DNA of 64,000 nucleotides, taken from NCBI GenBank assembly GCA_043755435.1, contig JAYUSZ010000125.1:1-64000 (forward strand), given 5' to 3'. The notes below the pieces were generated by a model. The model was not told where the DNA came from. It did not search any database and saw nothing but the letters and a program-made list of their open reading frames with translations. The position numbers and the translations under genes are program-made. The DNA comes from JANXSF01 sp043755435 (GTDB lineage Bacteria; Acidobacteriota; Terriglobia; Bryobacterales; Bryobacteraceae). This document shows positions 17,610 to 26,678 of the stretch, one piece after another (position 1 is the stretch's first letter; each line of letters starts with the position of its first letter).

Positions 17610-18524
17610 ATGAATCCCTCAGAATTGGACCAACTTGTCTCTCAAATCGGCGAAGAAATTCTGGCTAGGTTAAGCACCAAAAAGCTTGCCAGAGCCGAAG
17701 GACTGGGTATTTCAGATTCAGTGTGTCCGGGGTGCACGCAGCGTTGCGTGCAAACTTGTGAGGCCAAGACCAGGTCAATTATTGCATGCGGTGCAGACCG
17801 CGTCTCTGCCAGCGAAAAGCTGACGCGCATTGCGCCAGAGATTGCTTCGCTGATTGATCATACGCTGCTGAAACCTGAGGCTTCAGCGGACGAAGTGCGG
17901 AAGATTTGCGCAGAAGCGAAGAAATATAGTTTCGCCAGTGTTTGCATTAACCCGTTCTGGGTACCGATGGTGGCCAAGGAACTGAAGGGTTCTCCGGTGA
18001 AAGTCTGCACTGTGATTGGATTTCCGTTGGGTGCGAATGCTACGGACATCAAAGTAGCGGAAACTGAAAATGCGATTTTGAGTGGCGCAGAAGAAGTGGA
18101 TATGGTGATCAACGTTGGCGCACTGAAATCGGGCGAATACGAATTGGTGGAACGCGACATCCGCTGTGTGGCAATGGCGGCGCATCGTGGTGGCGCGATT
18201 TTGAAAGTGATTCTGGAAACTGCGTTGCTGGACGATCAACAAAAAGCCATGGCCTGCACGTTGGCAAAACTGGCTGGTGCCGATTTCGTGAAGACATCCA
18301 CCGGCTTCTCCAAGAGCGGTGCAACTGCAGCGGACATTGCTTTGATGCGCAGTATTGTAGGCCCTGGTATGGGCGTGAAAGCTTCCGGCGGAATTCGCAG
18401 CCTGGAAGATGTGAAGACAATGGAGGCAGCTGGGGCTTCGCGAATTGGTGCCAGTGCCAGTGTGAAAATCATGGAAGCTGCGGCCGGTGGCACTTCCGCG
18501 ACTTCTGGGCAGGACGGTTACTAA
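17610..18524 (+). CDS. deoC: Deoxyribose-phosphate aldolase with N-terminal encapsulation-like peptide
   Basis: Residues about 95-290 are a class I DeoC aldolase, which splits 2-deoxyribose-5-phosphate to glyceraldehyde-3-phosphate and acetaldehyde: LIDHTLLKPEA, VCTVIGFPLG, EEVDMVINVGAL, KVILETALL, FVKTSTGFS (Schiff-base lysine) and VKASGGIR. The first 25 residues (MNPSELDQLVSQIGEEIL) form an amphipathic helix like the encapsulation peptides of microcompartment enzymes. A cysteine cluster follows (CPGCTQRCVQTC, residues about 41-52). The protein is 304 residues, against 220-260 for ordinary DeoC. It starts 7 bp after rpiB and ends 4 bp before a phosphatase gene. Microcompartment targeting is inferred. 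Confidence 0.88.
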   Translation: MNPSELDQLVSQIGEEILARLSTKKLARAEGLGISDSVCPGCTQRCVQTCEAKTRSIIACGADRVSASEKLTRIAPEIASLIDHTLLKPEASADEVRKICAEAKKYSFASVCINPFWVPMVAKELKGSPVKVCTVIGFPLGANATDIKVAETENAILSGAEEVDMVINVGALKSGEYELVERDIRCVAMAAHRGGAILKVILETALLDDQQKAMACTLAKLAGADFVKTSTGFSKSGATAADIALMRSIVGPGMGVKASGGIRSLEDVKTMEAAGASRIGASASVKIMEAAAGGTSATSGQDGY

Positions 18525-18528
18525 GCAC

Positions 18529-20277
18529 ATGGGTACCCGAAAAACTGCTGTGCGCTTTGAGGAGCGCGCCGAACTACTGGATTTTTTATTGGAAGTTGCC
18601 GCCATTACTGCGGAGACTTTGGATTTAGATCGGCTGCTGGACAATGTTGCGGGAATCATTCAAAAGGTAATTCCACATCAATTATTCGCCATTCTGCTGT
18701 ATAGCGACAAAAGCAAGGGTTTGCGAATTCGCCATGCGATTGGCCATCGGGAAGAAATTTGCAAGAACCTGTTTGTAGCCCTGGGCGAAGGAATCACGGG
18801 ATTAGCTGCGCTTGATCGGCAAGCACTTCTAGTCCCCGATGTGACCAAGCATCCGTATTATCTGAACGCGTTGGACGCAGTCCGTTCTGAATTAGCGGTG
18901 CCTATGGTGGCGCGCGGGAAGCTGGTTGGAGTGATTGATATTCAATCAACCAAGCTGGCAGCATTCACAGAATATGATCGAGCTTTGCTGAAGCTAATCG
19001 CCACGCGCGTAGCTACGGCCATAGACAATGCCCGGCTTTACCGGCGTGTGGATCAACAAAATCGTACCTTCAAAACGCTGCATCGTGTTTCACAGGAATT
19101 TTCTTCGTTGCTGGATCTGGATGCCTTGCTGGGAAAACTGGCGGAGATCATGCGGACTCTGATTTCCTATGATTCGTTTTCGTTATTTTTAGTGGACGAA
19201 GAGCAAGGGGTGCTGAGGCGGCGCTTCACGGTGCGCTATGACGAACGAATGGAGTTGGACAACATTCCGTTGGGGAAGGGACTCACCGGTACGGCCGCGG
19301 TTACTCGTCAAACTGTGAGGGTGGACGATACGCTTGCTGATCCGCGGTACATTGCTTCTCACCCAGGAATTCGCAGCGAAGTGGCTTTGCCACTGATGCT
19401 AAAGAATCGCGTGATTGGTGTGTTGGATTTGGAGAGTGAAAAGTTCGGACACTACACCGATGATCATGTGCGCATTCTGCAAACACTGGCACCACAAATT
19501 GCAGCATCAGTGGAAAACGCTCGCCTGTATGAGGAAGTGGCGATTCGTGAGCAGAAGATGGAAAAGGATCTGCAGGCTGGCCGAAAGTTGCAATCGGTTC
19601 TGCTGCCTAGCGAAGCACCTGAAGTCAAGGGCCTGGAAATCGGCATTGGGCTGCGCCCAGCTCGGCAAATTTCCGGAGATCTTTTCGACTTTTTTGAACA
19701 CGGTGAAGATAACGTGGTTATCGCGTTTGGAGATTCCAGTGGGAAAGGCGCCGCTGCTGCATTGTATGGAGCGCTGGTGGGGGGATTGCTGCGGTCCTTG
19801 GCACCGCGCAAGCGGGGTCCTGCAATTCTACTGAAGGCGTTGAACGAAACGCTGCTGGAGCGCAAAGTAGAAGCCCAATATGTAACGCTGCTGGTGATTC
19901 GGTGGGAAGCTTCCACGCGGATGCTGACCATGGCAAACGCTGGTGCGGCAACACCTTTGATTTGCCGCAACGGAAAAATCATAAAGCCGAAAGCGGAGGG
20001 CGTGCCGATTGGATTGCTGGACACTCGCGATTACGACGAAGTGCAAATTCCGATGCATGCAGGCGACGTGATTGTACTTTATTCCGACGGCGTCTCCGAT
20101 GGGAGCAATACCAGTGGCGATGAATTCGGCGTGAAGCGAATTAGTAATGTGATGACACGTTCTTCCGCAAAAGCGCCAAAACAAATTGTGGACGCCATCT
20201 TTGCGGACTTGGATACCTTTACTGAAGGCACCGAGCAGTTCGACGACCAGACTTTATTAGTGTTGAAAGTTACCTGA
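18529..20277 (+). CDS. Double-GAF PP2C/SpoIIE-type serine phosphatase (RsbU-like)
   Basis: The 582-residue protein has GAF domains at about 25-165 and 200-340 (each ending in a VGVIDIQS/IGVLDLES strand), a short coiled coil to about 370 and a SpoIIE/PP2C domain from 375 to the end. Phosphatase motifs are ARQISGDLFDFF, IAFGDSSGKGAAAAL, MANAGAATP, VLYSDGVSDG and DDQTLLVLK, including the metal-binding aspartates. Such proteins sense small signals and dephosphorylate anti-sigma-factor antagonists, but no partner genes are here. I chose ATG 18529, 4 bp after the deoC stop, over an upstream ATG inside deoC. It overlaps lysA by 1 bp. Confidence 0.9.
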   Translation: MGTRKTAVRFEERAELLDFLLEVAAITAETLDLDRLLDNVAGIIQKVIPHQLFAILLYSDKSKGLRIRHAIGHREEICKNLFVALGEGITGLAALDRQALLVPDVTKHPYYLNALDAVRSELAVPMVARGKLVGVIDIQSTKLAAFTEYDRALLKLIATRVATAIDNARLYRRVDQQNRTFKTLHRVSQEFSSLLDLDALLGKLAEIMRTLISYDSFSLFLVDEEQGVLRRRFTVRYDERMELDNIPLGKGLTGTAAVTRQTVRVDDTLADPRYIASHPGIRSEVALPLMLKNRVIGVLDLESEKFGHYTDDHVRILQTLAPQIAASVENARLYEEVAIREQKMEKDLQAGRKLQSVLLPSEAPEVKGLEIGIGLRPARQISGDLFDFFEHGEDNVVIAFGDSSGKGAAAALYGALVGGLLRSLAPRKRGPAILLKALNETLLERKVEAQYVTLLVIRWEASTRMLTMANAGAATPLICRNGKIIKPKAEGVPIGLLDTRDYDEVQIPMHAGDVIVLYSDGVSDGSNTSGDEFGVKRISNVMTRSSAKAPKQIVDAIFADLDTFTEGTEQFDDQTLLVLKVT

Positions 20278-21518
20278 TGATTGCACCCTATTTTTATAGT
20301 GACCACGAATTGAGCGTGGAGAACGTGACACTGGCCGATATCGCGGAAAAGGAAGGCACACCGTGTTACGTGTATTCCAGTGCGGCGATACTTGCGCAAT
20401 ATAGGGCATATGACCTGGCATTTGGATCGGCTGCGCATCAGGTTTGTTTCGCGGTGAAGGCGAATTCCAACTTGTCCATACTTCGGTTGTTGGCTGAAGC
20501 CGGCGCAGGATTTGACATTGTCAGCGGTGGGGAACTTTTCCGCGTGTTGAGGGCTGGCGGAGATCCGGCGAAAGTTGTATTTTCCGGCGTAGGGAAAAGC
20601 CGCGAAGAAGTGGAGTATGCCATTTCAAAGGGCATTCATAGCTTCAACTGCGAATCGGAAGCAGAGTTGGCGCTGATCGATTCCATTGCGGCACGGCATG
20701 GCGTGGTTGCGCGCGTTGCTTTGCGGGTGAATCCAAATGTGGATGCGAAGACACACCCCTACATTTCGACAGGATTGCATGATCATAAATTCGGTATCAA
20801 TATCGATGTGGTGAAGGGTGTTTATGATCGCGCTGCGTCACTGGGCCATTTGCGATTGCAGGGTGTGAGTTGCCACATAGGTTCTCAATTGATGGATACC
20901 AACCCTTTGTTCGAGGCGTTGAATGGAGTGTTGGCGCTGGTGGACGAACTGCGCGCCGCCGGGCATCCAATTACGGAACTGGATATGGGTGGCGGGCTAG
21001 GTGTGGCTTACAAAGAGGAACAGCAACCACCGGAGACCGAGGCTTACATTCAAATGATCTGCGAAAAAACTGCTGGACATAAGGTGAAGCTTATGGTGGA
21101 ACCAGGCCGCAGCATCACAGCCAACGCGGGTGTTTTGCTGACACGGGTTATGTACCGCAAAACCACTGCGACCAAGGAATTTGTGATTGTGGATGCGGCA
21201 ATGAATGACTTGATTCGGCCATCGCTGTATCAGGCTCATCATGAAATTGTTCCGCTTCGGCAACGGACTTTGGGAACGATTACTGCGGATGTGGTGGGGC
21301 CAGTGTGTGAATCGGGAGATTACTTCGCGCGCGACCGGGAGTTGGCTAATGTGTTTCCTGGCGATTATGTCGCGTTGATGTCTGCTGGGGCTTATGGATT
21401 TGTGCAGGCTTCGAATTACAACAGCAGGCCACGAGCAGCGGAAGTGCTGGTTAAGGGAGATAAATGGCTTGTGATTCGCAAGAGGGAGACGCTGGAAGAT
21501 TTGGTGCGCGGGGAGTAG
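20277..21518 (+). CDS. lysA: Diaminopimelate decarboxylase
   Basis: LysA makes L-lysine by decarboxylating meso-diaminopimelate with PLP. The 413-residue protein has the fold III alanine-racemase barrel with the PLP lysine in FAVKANSN (K61), HIGSQ, MGGGLGV, the phosphate loop VEPGRSI and the closing CESGDYFARDR and MSAGAYGF motifs. Length is normal. ATG 20277 overlaps the phosphatase stop codon by one base (TGATG), indicating translational coupling. It ends the RpiB-DeoC-phosphatase operon and its 3' end lies 4 bp from the convergent PIN-domain gene. Confidence 0.96.
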   Translation: MIAPYFYSDHELSVENVTLADIAEKEGTPCYVYSSAAILAQYRAYDLAFGSAAHQVCFAVKANSNLSILRLLAEAGAGFDIVSGGELFRVLRAGGDPAKVVFSGVGKSREEVEYAISKGIHSFNCESEAELALIDSIAARHGVVARVALRVNPNVDAKTHPYISTGLHDHKFGINIDVVKGVYDRAASLGHLRLQGVSCHIGSQLMDTNPLFEALNGVLALVDELRAAGHPITELDMGGGLGVAYKEEQQPPETEAYIQMICEKTAGHKVKLMVEPGRSITANAGVLLTRVMYRKTTATKEFVIVDAAMNDLIRPSLYQAHHEIVPLRQRTLGTITADVVGPVCESGDYFARDRELANVFPGDYVALMSAGAYGFVQASNYNSRPRAAEVLVKGDKWLVIRKRETLEDLVRGE

Positions 21519-21522
21519 TTGG

Positions 21523-21936
21523 TTAAAGAACGACTACGCCCTCAGTAAGAGCAGCTTTCGTCAGATCTCCGTCAAGAGTGGCTAGCGGTAACATGAGCCG
21601 TAATGAAAGGTCGAGGTAAGCGGCATCGTACGCAGTGAGTTTGTGTTGAGCAGCCAACGCGCTCAACCTTGGCATATCCTCGATACCGGGTGATTCGGCA
21701 ATGCGGAAATCGAAATTTGAAAGCAGGGCAAGAAACTTTTCTGCTTTTTCTTGAGTGATTCTTTGCCGACGCACAGCGACCGCGAGGGCGTTCATCATTT
21801 CCCAAGGCCAAAGAGACGGAACGTAAAGTAGCTCCAGATTAGCTGCACGTTCCAATAAACGATCCGATTGAAGTGTTGCTTCATCTTCGCAACACCATGG
21901 CATGCATGCAGAAACATCAACAACAAACGCGGCCAT
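21523..21936 (-). CDS. PIN-domain ribonuclease toxin, VapC-like
   Basis: A 137-residue PIN-domain protein with the conserved acidic residues in FVVDVSACMPW (Asp 7), WPWEMMNAL (Glu), LTAYDAAYLDLS and LATLDGDL. VapC toxins cut tRNA or rRNA in a metal-dependent way. The antitoxin gene lies directly upstream, its stop codon abutting this ATG with no gap. Length and motifs are normal for the family. Confidence 0.9.
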   Translation of the reverse strand: MAAFVVDVSACMPWCCEDEATLQSDRLLERAANLELLYVPSLWPWEMMNALAVAVRRQRITQEKAEKFLALLSNFDFRIAESPGIEDMPRLSALAAQHKLTAYDAAYLDLSLRLMLPLATLDGDLTKAALTEGVVVL

Positions 21937-22197
21937 TTAGTACTGGTGACCGATATGCGCGTAATCGCGGAGAGACGTACCTTCAGGCCGGTTGAGCGTA
22001 ACGCCCTTGCGGAGTTCGCGAATCAAGGAGGCGGACTCCAGGGCTTTTGCCCTTTTCTCATTGGCGGCAGAGGCTGCACTAGGTTGCGATGCTCTCAAAG
22101 TTTCGAGCAGCATATCTTCCAAGCTTGCGAAATGCCCCGACTTGAGCCGCTGCTGGAGTATGGACTCAAGTTCGGCGTTGTGAATTTCTATAGTCAT
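21937..22197 (-). CDS. Antitoxin of the VapBC-like pair
   Basis: The 86-residue protein (MTIEIHNAELESILQQRL…) carries a ribbon-helix-helix-like N-terminus followed by FASLEDMLLETLRAS and a charged, probably unfolded C-terminus. Its TAA stop is immediately followed by the toxin ATG, the usual toxin-antitoxin layout. I used ATG 22197 rather than 22227, since the antitoxin-like helix starts there. It probably neutralises the PIN toxin and represses the operon. Confidence 0.8.
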   Translation of the reverse strand: MTIEIHNAELESILQQRLKSGHFASLEDMLLETLRASQPSAASAANEKRAKALESASLIRELRKGVTLNRPEGTSLRDYAHIGHQY

Positions 22198-22318
22198 GAG
22201 ATTGCTTCCAAATCTAGTGTACTCCATTCAGAGGATGCTTCCTTGCGGATTGCCGAATAACCTTGCGATGCGGCTGCTGGCGCGATACCCTTGGGATTGG
22301 AGTAATTTCCCTTAAAAC

Positions 22319-23182
22319 ATGTCCTGGTGGAAACGGAAGAACCCTTCATTAACGGCACCTTCGGCCGACGATAGCGAAAAAACAGTCAGGACAGAAGGCC
22401 TTTGGCTGAAGTGTGATTCCTGTTCAGAAATAATCTGGAAGAAGGACTTGGACAAGAGTCTGAATACTTGTGTTAAATGTGGCTTTCATTTCAAGATGGA
22501 AGCGCAGGCGCGTCTTGATTTATTGTTCGACGATGGCAAATGGGACGAGCATGACAAGTCTTTGACCTCCACCGATCCGCTGCAATTCACCGATTCCAAA
22601 CCTTATAAGGAGCGGCTGGCAGGAATGCGCAAAGTTACTTCGCGGAACGATGCGTTGATTGCTGCGTCAGGACAAATTAATGGCCGACGGGTTGAAGTCT
22701 GTGCCATGGATTTGCGTTTTGTGGGCGGCAGTATGGGCTCAGTGGTAGGTGAAAAAATAACTCGGGCAATTGAACGCTGTTTGAAGTTCCGGTCGCCATT
22801 GGTTGTAATCTCCGCCTCGGGTGGGGCACGGATGCAGGAAGGAGCAATTAGCCTGATGCAGATGGCTAAAATTTCTTCAGCTTTGATGCGACTGGATGAT
22901 GCAAGTATCCCGTACATCAGCATATTGACGGATCCGACAACGGGCGGAGTGACTGCAAGTTACGCAATGCTGGGCGACCTGAATATTGCGGAACCGGGAG
23001 CACTAATTGGTTTTGCCGGTCCGCGTGTGATTGAACAAACCATACGGCAGAAATTGCCTCCAGGATTCCAGCGCAGTGAGTTCCTGCTGTCGCATGGTTT
23101 TCTAGACGCTATTGTGAAGCGTCAGGACATGAAAAACTATCTTTCCAAATCGTTCGATTTTTTCCTCGGACCAATTCAGTGA
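22319..23182 (+). CDS. accD: Acetyl-CoA carboxylase carboxyltransferase subunit beta
   Basis: AccD joins AccA to move the carboxyl group from biotin to acetyl-CoA, the first step of fatty-acid synthesis. The zinc finger is at C32/C35/C51/C54 (CDSC, CVKC), followed by the carboxyltransferase core with GGSMGSVVGEK, VISASGGARMQEG, ISILTDPTTGGVTASYAMLGD and IGFAGPRVIEQT. The 287-residue length is normal. It is the first gene of a tightly coupled operon: the next gene starts at a GTG overlapping this stop by 4 bp. Confidence 0.97.
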   Translation: MSWWKRKNPSLTAPSADDSEKTVRTEGLWLKCDSCSEIIWKKDLDKSLNTCVKCGFHFKMEAQARLDLLFDDGKWDEHDKSLTSTDPLQFTDSKPYKERLAGMRKVTSRNDALIAASGQINGRRVEVCAMDLRFVGGSMGSVVGEKITRAIERCLKFRSPLVVISASGGARMQEGAISLMQMAKISSALMRLDDASIPYISILTDPTTGGVTASYAMLGDLNIAEPGALIGFAGPRVIEQTIRQKLPPGFQRSEFLLSHGFLDAIVKRQDMKNYLSKSFDFFLGPIQ

Positions 23183-24729
23183 AACCAATTCTATTTTCCC
23201 TTCTAGCGGCATGTTGTTTTGCCGCTGATTATGATTTGATTTTCCGCAATGCGCGTGTAGTGGATGGCACCGGCAATCCATGGTACCGAGCCGATGTTGC
23301 AGTGAAGGGCGGCAAGATTGGGGCCATCGGAAATCTTAGGGCTGCATCTGCAACCCGCGTGATTGATGCCCAGGAACGCATTTTGGCCCCTGGGTTCATT
23401 GACGTTCATACGCACATTGAAGGCGCGGTAGAAAAAGTTCCCCGGGCAGATAACTACCTTACCGACGGTGTTACGACGGTTGTGACCGGGAACTGTGGCG
23501 GGTCCAACGTCATGGTTGCCGATTGGCTGAAGAAGATTCAGAAGCTGGGGTTGGGAATTAATGTGGCCACCTTAATCGGACACAATTCCATACGCCGCGA
23601 AATAATGGGTTCGGACAACCGGCAAGCCACGGCAGAAGAGCTTTTGAAGATGCAAGCGATGTTGGCGAAGGCCATGGAAGAAGGTGCTGTCGGCTTTTCA
23701 ACTGGCCTGATCTATATTCCTGGCACGTATTCGAATACGGCTGAAGTGGTGGCGTTGGCAAAGGCGGCGTCAAAATTCGGTGGCGTTTATGCAAGCCACA
23801 TGCGCGATGAGGGTGAGAAGATTGAAGACGCTATCAACGAGGCAGTGTTGGTGGGCAAAGAGAGTGGATTGCGAGTGGAGTTGTCGCATTTCAAAATCGA
23901 CAATCGCAATCTGTGGGGTGCCAGTACGAAGTCTTTGGCGCTAGTGGAGAAATTCCGGCGTGAAGGCGTGGACGTTGTAATTGACCAGTATCCTTACGAT
24001 CATTCCAGCACGAACCTTGGGATTACACTACCTAGCTGGGCGCTGGCTGGTGGCGATAAAAGTTTAATAGAACGTTTGGATGCAGCAGAAAGCAAGGCGC
24101 GCATTGCGTCGGAAATGAAGACGGCTTTGAAAGAAAAGGGACATGCTGATTACACCTATGCCACTGTTGCCAACTATGGTGCCAACCACGATTGGGATGG
24201 CAAAAATATAGTGGAGATCACTAAGCTGAAGCAGTTGGAGAATACTGTGGACAATCAAGTGGAAACCATTCTGGGCATCATGCGCAGCGGTGGAGCGCAG
24301 ATGGTTTACCACTCCATGGGCGATGAGGATGTGGATCGCATTATGCGCTATCCGTTCACGGCTGTTGCCAGTGATGGCGGCGTGCGGGAGTTTGGTGTGG
24401 GCGTACCCCATCCGCGCAGTTACGGCACCAATGCCCGTGTGCTGGCGGAGTATGTAAGGCGGCGGAATATCCTTACATTGGAAGATGCCATTCGCCGCAT
24501 GACTTCCCTCCCCGCCCGTACTTTTGGATTTAAGGATCGTGGAATGATTCGTGAAGGCATGGCCGCTGATTTACTGTTGTTCGACCCTGCCAAGGTACAG
24601 GACAAAGCAACCTACCCAGAGCCGCATCAATACTCCGAGGGCTTCGACTATGTTGTGGTGAACGGACAACTAATGATTGACGGCAGTAAGTTGACCAATG
24701 CAAAAGCGGGGCTCGCGCTGAAACGATGA
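23179..24729 (+). CDS. Secreted D-aminoacylase / N-acyl-D-amino-acid deacylase family amidohydrolase
   Basis: A 516-residue amidohydrolase with a short signal peptide (KPILFSLLAACCFA). Motifs include DVHTHIEG (metal histidines 77 and 79), TVVTGNCGGS, GFSTGLIYIPG, YASHMRDEGE, VELSHFKI and ASDGGVREF. This family releases D-amino acids from N-acylated forms; the precise substrate is not readable. It starts at GTG 23179 inside the accD stop (4 bp overlap) and its own stop overlaps the ABC-F start. A D-amino-acid recycling role is inferred from family. Confidence 0.9.
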   Translation: MKPILFSLLAACCFAADYDLIFRNARVVDGTGNPWYRADVAVKGGKIGAIGNLRAASATRVIDAQERILAPGFIDVHTHIEGAVEKVPRADNYLTDGVTTVVTGNCGGSNVMVADWLKKIQKLGLGINVATLIGHNSIRREIMGSDNRQATAEELLKMQAMLAKAMEEGAVGFSTGLIYIPGTYSNTAEVVALAKAASKFGGVYASHMRDEGEKIEDAINEAVLVGKESGLRVELSHFKIDNRNLWGASTKSLALVEKFRREGVDVVIDQYPYDHSSTNLGITLPSWALAGGDKSLIERLDAAESKARIASEMKTALKEKGHADYTYATVANYGANHDWDGKNIVEITKLKQLENTVDNQVETILGIMRSGGAQMVYHSMGDEDVDRIMRYPFTAVASDGGVREFGVGVPHPRSYGTNARVLAEYVRRRNILTLEDAIRRMTSLPARTFGFKDRGMIREGMAADLLLFDPAKVQDKATYPEPHQYSEGFDYVVVNGQLMIDGSKLTNAKAGLALKR

Positions 24730-26654
24730 TTCAACTGAGCGGGGCTGGTAAGCGTTTCGGACATAAACTCCTTTACGACAATTTGAATTGGCTGATTACT
24801 CCGAATGAGCGGAGTGGGTTGGTAGGCGGAAACGGCACCGGAAAATCAACTTTGTTAAAGGTGATTGGCGGCATGGACACGCTGGATATGGGGGAGTTGA
24901 CGCAGACCAAGGGCGTCACCACTGGATATCTCCCGCAGGACGGTTTATCGCTTTCTGGACGTACGGTGTTCAGCGAAGTGATGAGCGTTTTCGACAGGCT
25001 ACGCGCGCTGGAAGTTGAGATGGAAGCGCTAACACGGAGCATGTCGGAGCTGGATCCAACCTCGTCAGAATACGGAGTTGTGGCCGACCGGTTTCATCGG
25101 ATTGAAAGTGAGTTTACAACGCATGATGGCTATGCGCTGGAATCGCAAGCAGGCACGGTGCTGACGGGGCTGGGCTTCAAGAAGGAAGACTGGACACGGC
25201 GTACAGAGGAATTTTCCGGTGGTTGGCAAATGCGGATTTCGCTGGCCAAACTGCTGCTGGAAAAACCCAACATGCTGTTGCTGGATGAACCGACGAACCA
25301 TTTGGATTTGGAGGCTCGCAATTGGCTGGAAGGCTACCTGACAAGTTACCCTTATGCGTTTGTGCTGATTTCGCATGACCGGTATTTTCTGGATGTGACG
25401 GTGAATAAGATCGTCGAAATCTGGAATAAGGGTGTGCATTTCTACAGTGGAAACTACGAAAAGTTTCTGGCTGAAAAAGAGATGCGCAAGACCACTCTTG
25501 AAGCGGCTTACAAGAATCAGAAAGAAAAGATTGAGCAACTGGAAGCATTCATTAATCGGTTTCGAGCGCAGGCTACCAAGGCAAAGCAAGTGCAAAGCCG
25601 CATTAAGGAACTGGAAAAGATTGAGCGAATAGAAATTCCACCCGATGAAAAAACCATTCACTTCACTTTTCCGCAGCCCAAGCCAAGCGGCAAGGTGGTT
25701 GCGGAATTCAAGAATGTTTCAAAGTCCTATGGTGACAAATTTGTATTTGGTAAGGCTAGTTTCGTAATTGAACGCGGGGAACGGATTGCGTTGGTTGGTA
25801 CCAATGGAGCTGGAAAATCCACCATGATCAAGCTGCTATCGGGCTTGGAGCCGCTTTCTTCTGGCGAATATACTTTGGGCCATAACGTGGGCGTGGATTA
25901 TTTTGCGCAGGATCAGTACAAGGAACTGAACGGCGACGCGAAGATGCTGGACGATCTACGTTCCATTGCCGGCATGAAAACGGAGACCGAGCTGCGGTCG
26001 TTATTGGGATGCTTTCTGTTTAGCGAAGACGATGTGTTTAAGCGCATTGGAGTGCTGTCCGGCGGAGAACGCAATCGGTATGCTTTGGCGAAGCTTTTGA
26101 TGCAGCCATCGAATTTCATTCTGCTGGACGAACCGACCAACCATTTGGATATGCGGGCGAAGGATGTGCTTTTGGAAGCACTGGATTCCTTCAGCGGGAC
26201 GGTGGTGCTGGTGTCGCATGATCGTTACTTCATAGACAAGCTGGCAACCAAAGTGTACGAAATTGACAACGGCGAAGTGGTGGTCTTTCCGGGTAACTAC
26301 GAGGACTATATGTTCCGCAAGCAAGGCGGTGTGGCGGCAATGGAAGCAGGGATTAAGTCCTCTGCAGTTGCGCCCGTTCAAGATGTAACATCGCAGCCAG
26401 GGCCTGGGGATTCGGCGAAAAAGCGGGTGAATCCGATCAAGCTGAAACAGATGCAACAAGAGTGCGCCAAATTAGAAAGCCGTGTGGCGGAGTTGGAAGC
26501 AGAGGTGGCAAAGTGCGAACAAATTATGTCAAACCCCAGCGGACAGGACGCTTTGATGGAAGCTTCGCAGAGAGTTCAGAAGCTGATTGAGGAGCGCGAC
26601 TCCACCATGGATAAATGGGAGGTTGCTGCGGCAACCCTTGAGGAGTTACAGTAG
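24726..26654 (+). CDS. ABC-F family ATP-binding protein
   Basis: A 642-residue protein with two ABC ATPase domains and no membrane segment. Walker A motifs are GGNGTGKST and GTNGAGKST; signature motifs are FSGGWQMR and LSGGERNR; Walker B motifs are LLLDEPTNHLD and ILLDEPTNHLD. The interdomain linker (residues about 245-305) is Lys/Glu-rich and helical as in Uup/EttA-type ribosome-associated factors, and the last 70 residues form a coiled coil, most like Uup. These proteins act on stalled ribosomes. The ATG overlaps the previous stop by 4 bp. Confidence 0.94.
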   Translation: MIQLSGAGKRFGHKLLYDNLNWLITPNERSGLVGGNGTGKSTLLKVIGGMDTLDMGELTQTKGVTTGYLPQDGLSLSGRTVFSEVMSVFDRLRALEVEMEALTRSMSELDPTSSEYGVVADRFHRIESEFTTHDGYALESQAGTVLTGLGFKKEDWTRRTEEFSGGWQMRISLAKLLLEKPNMLLLDEPTNHLDLEARNWLEGYLTSYPYAFVLISHDRYFLDVTVNKIVEIWNKGVHFYSGNYEKFLAEKEMRKTTLEAAYKNQKEKIEQLEAFINRFRAQATKAKQVQSRIKELEKIERIEIPPDEKTIHFTFPQPKPSGKVVAEFKNVSKSYGDKFVFGKASFVIERGERIALVGTNGAGKSTMIKLLSGLEPLSSGEYTLGHNVGVDYFAQDQYKELNGDAKMLDDLRSIAGMKTETELRSLLGCFLFSEDDVFKRIGVLSGGERNRYALAKLLMQPSNFILLDEPTNHLDMRAKDVLLEALDSFSGTVVLVSHDRYFIDKLATKVYEIDNGEVVVFPGNYEDYMFRKQGGVAAMEAGIKSSAVAPVQDVTSQPGPGDSAKKRVNPIKLKQMQQECAKLESRVAELEAEVAKCEQIMSNPSGQDALMEASQRVQKLIEERDSTMDKWEVAAATLEELQ

Positions 26655-26678
26655 GCAAAGAAAGGGCGAACACTTTAC

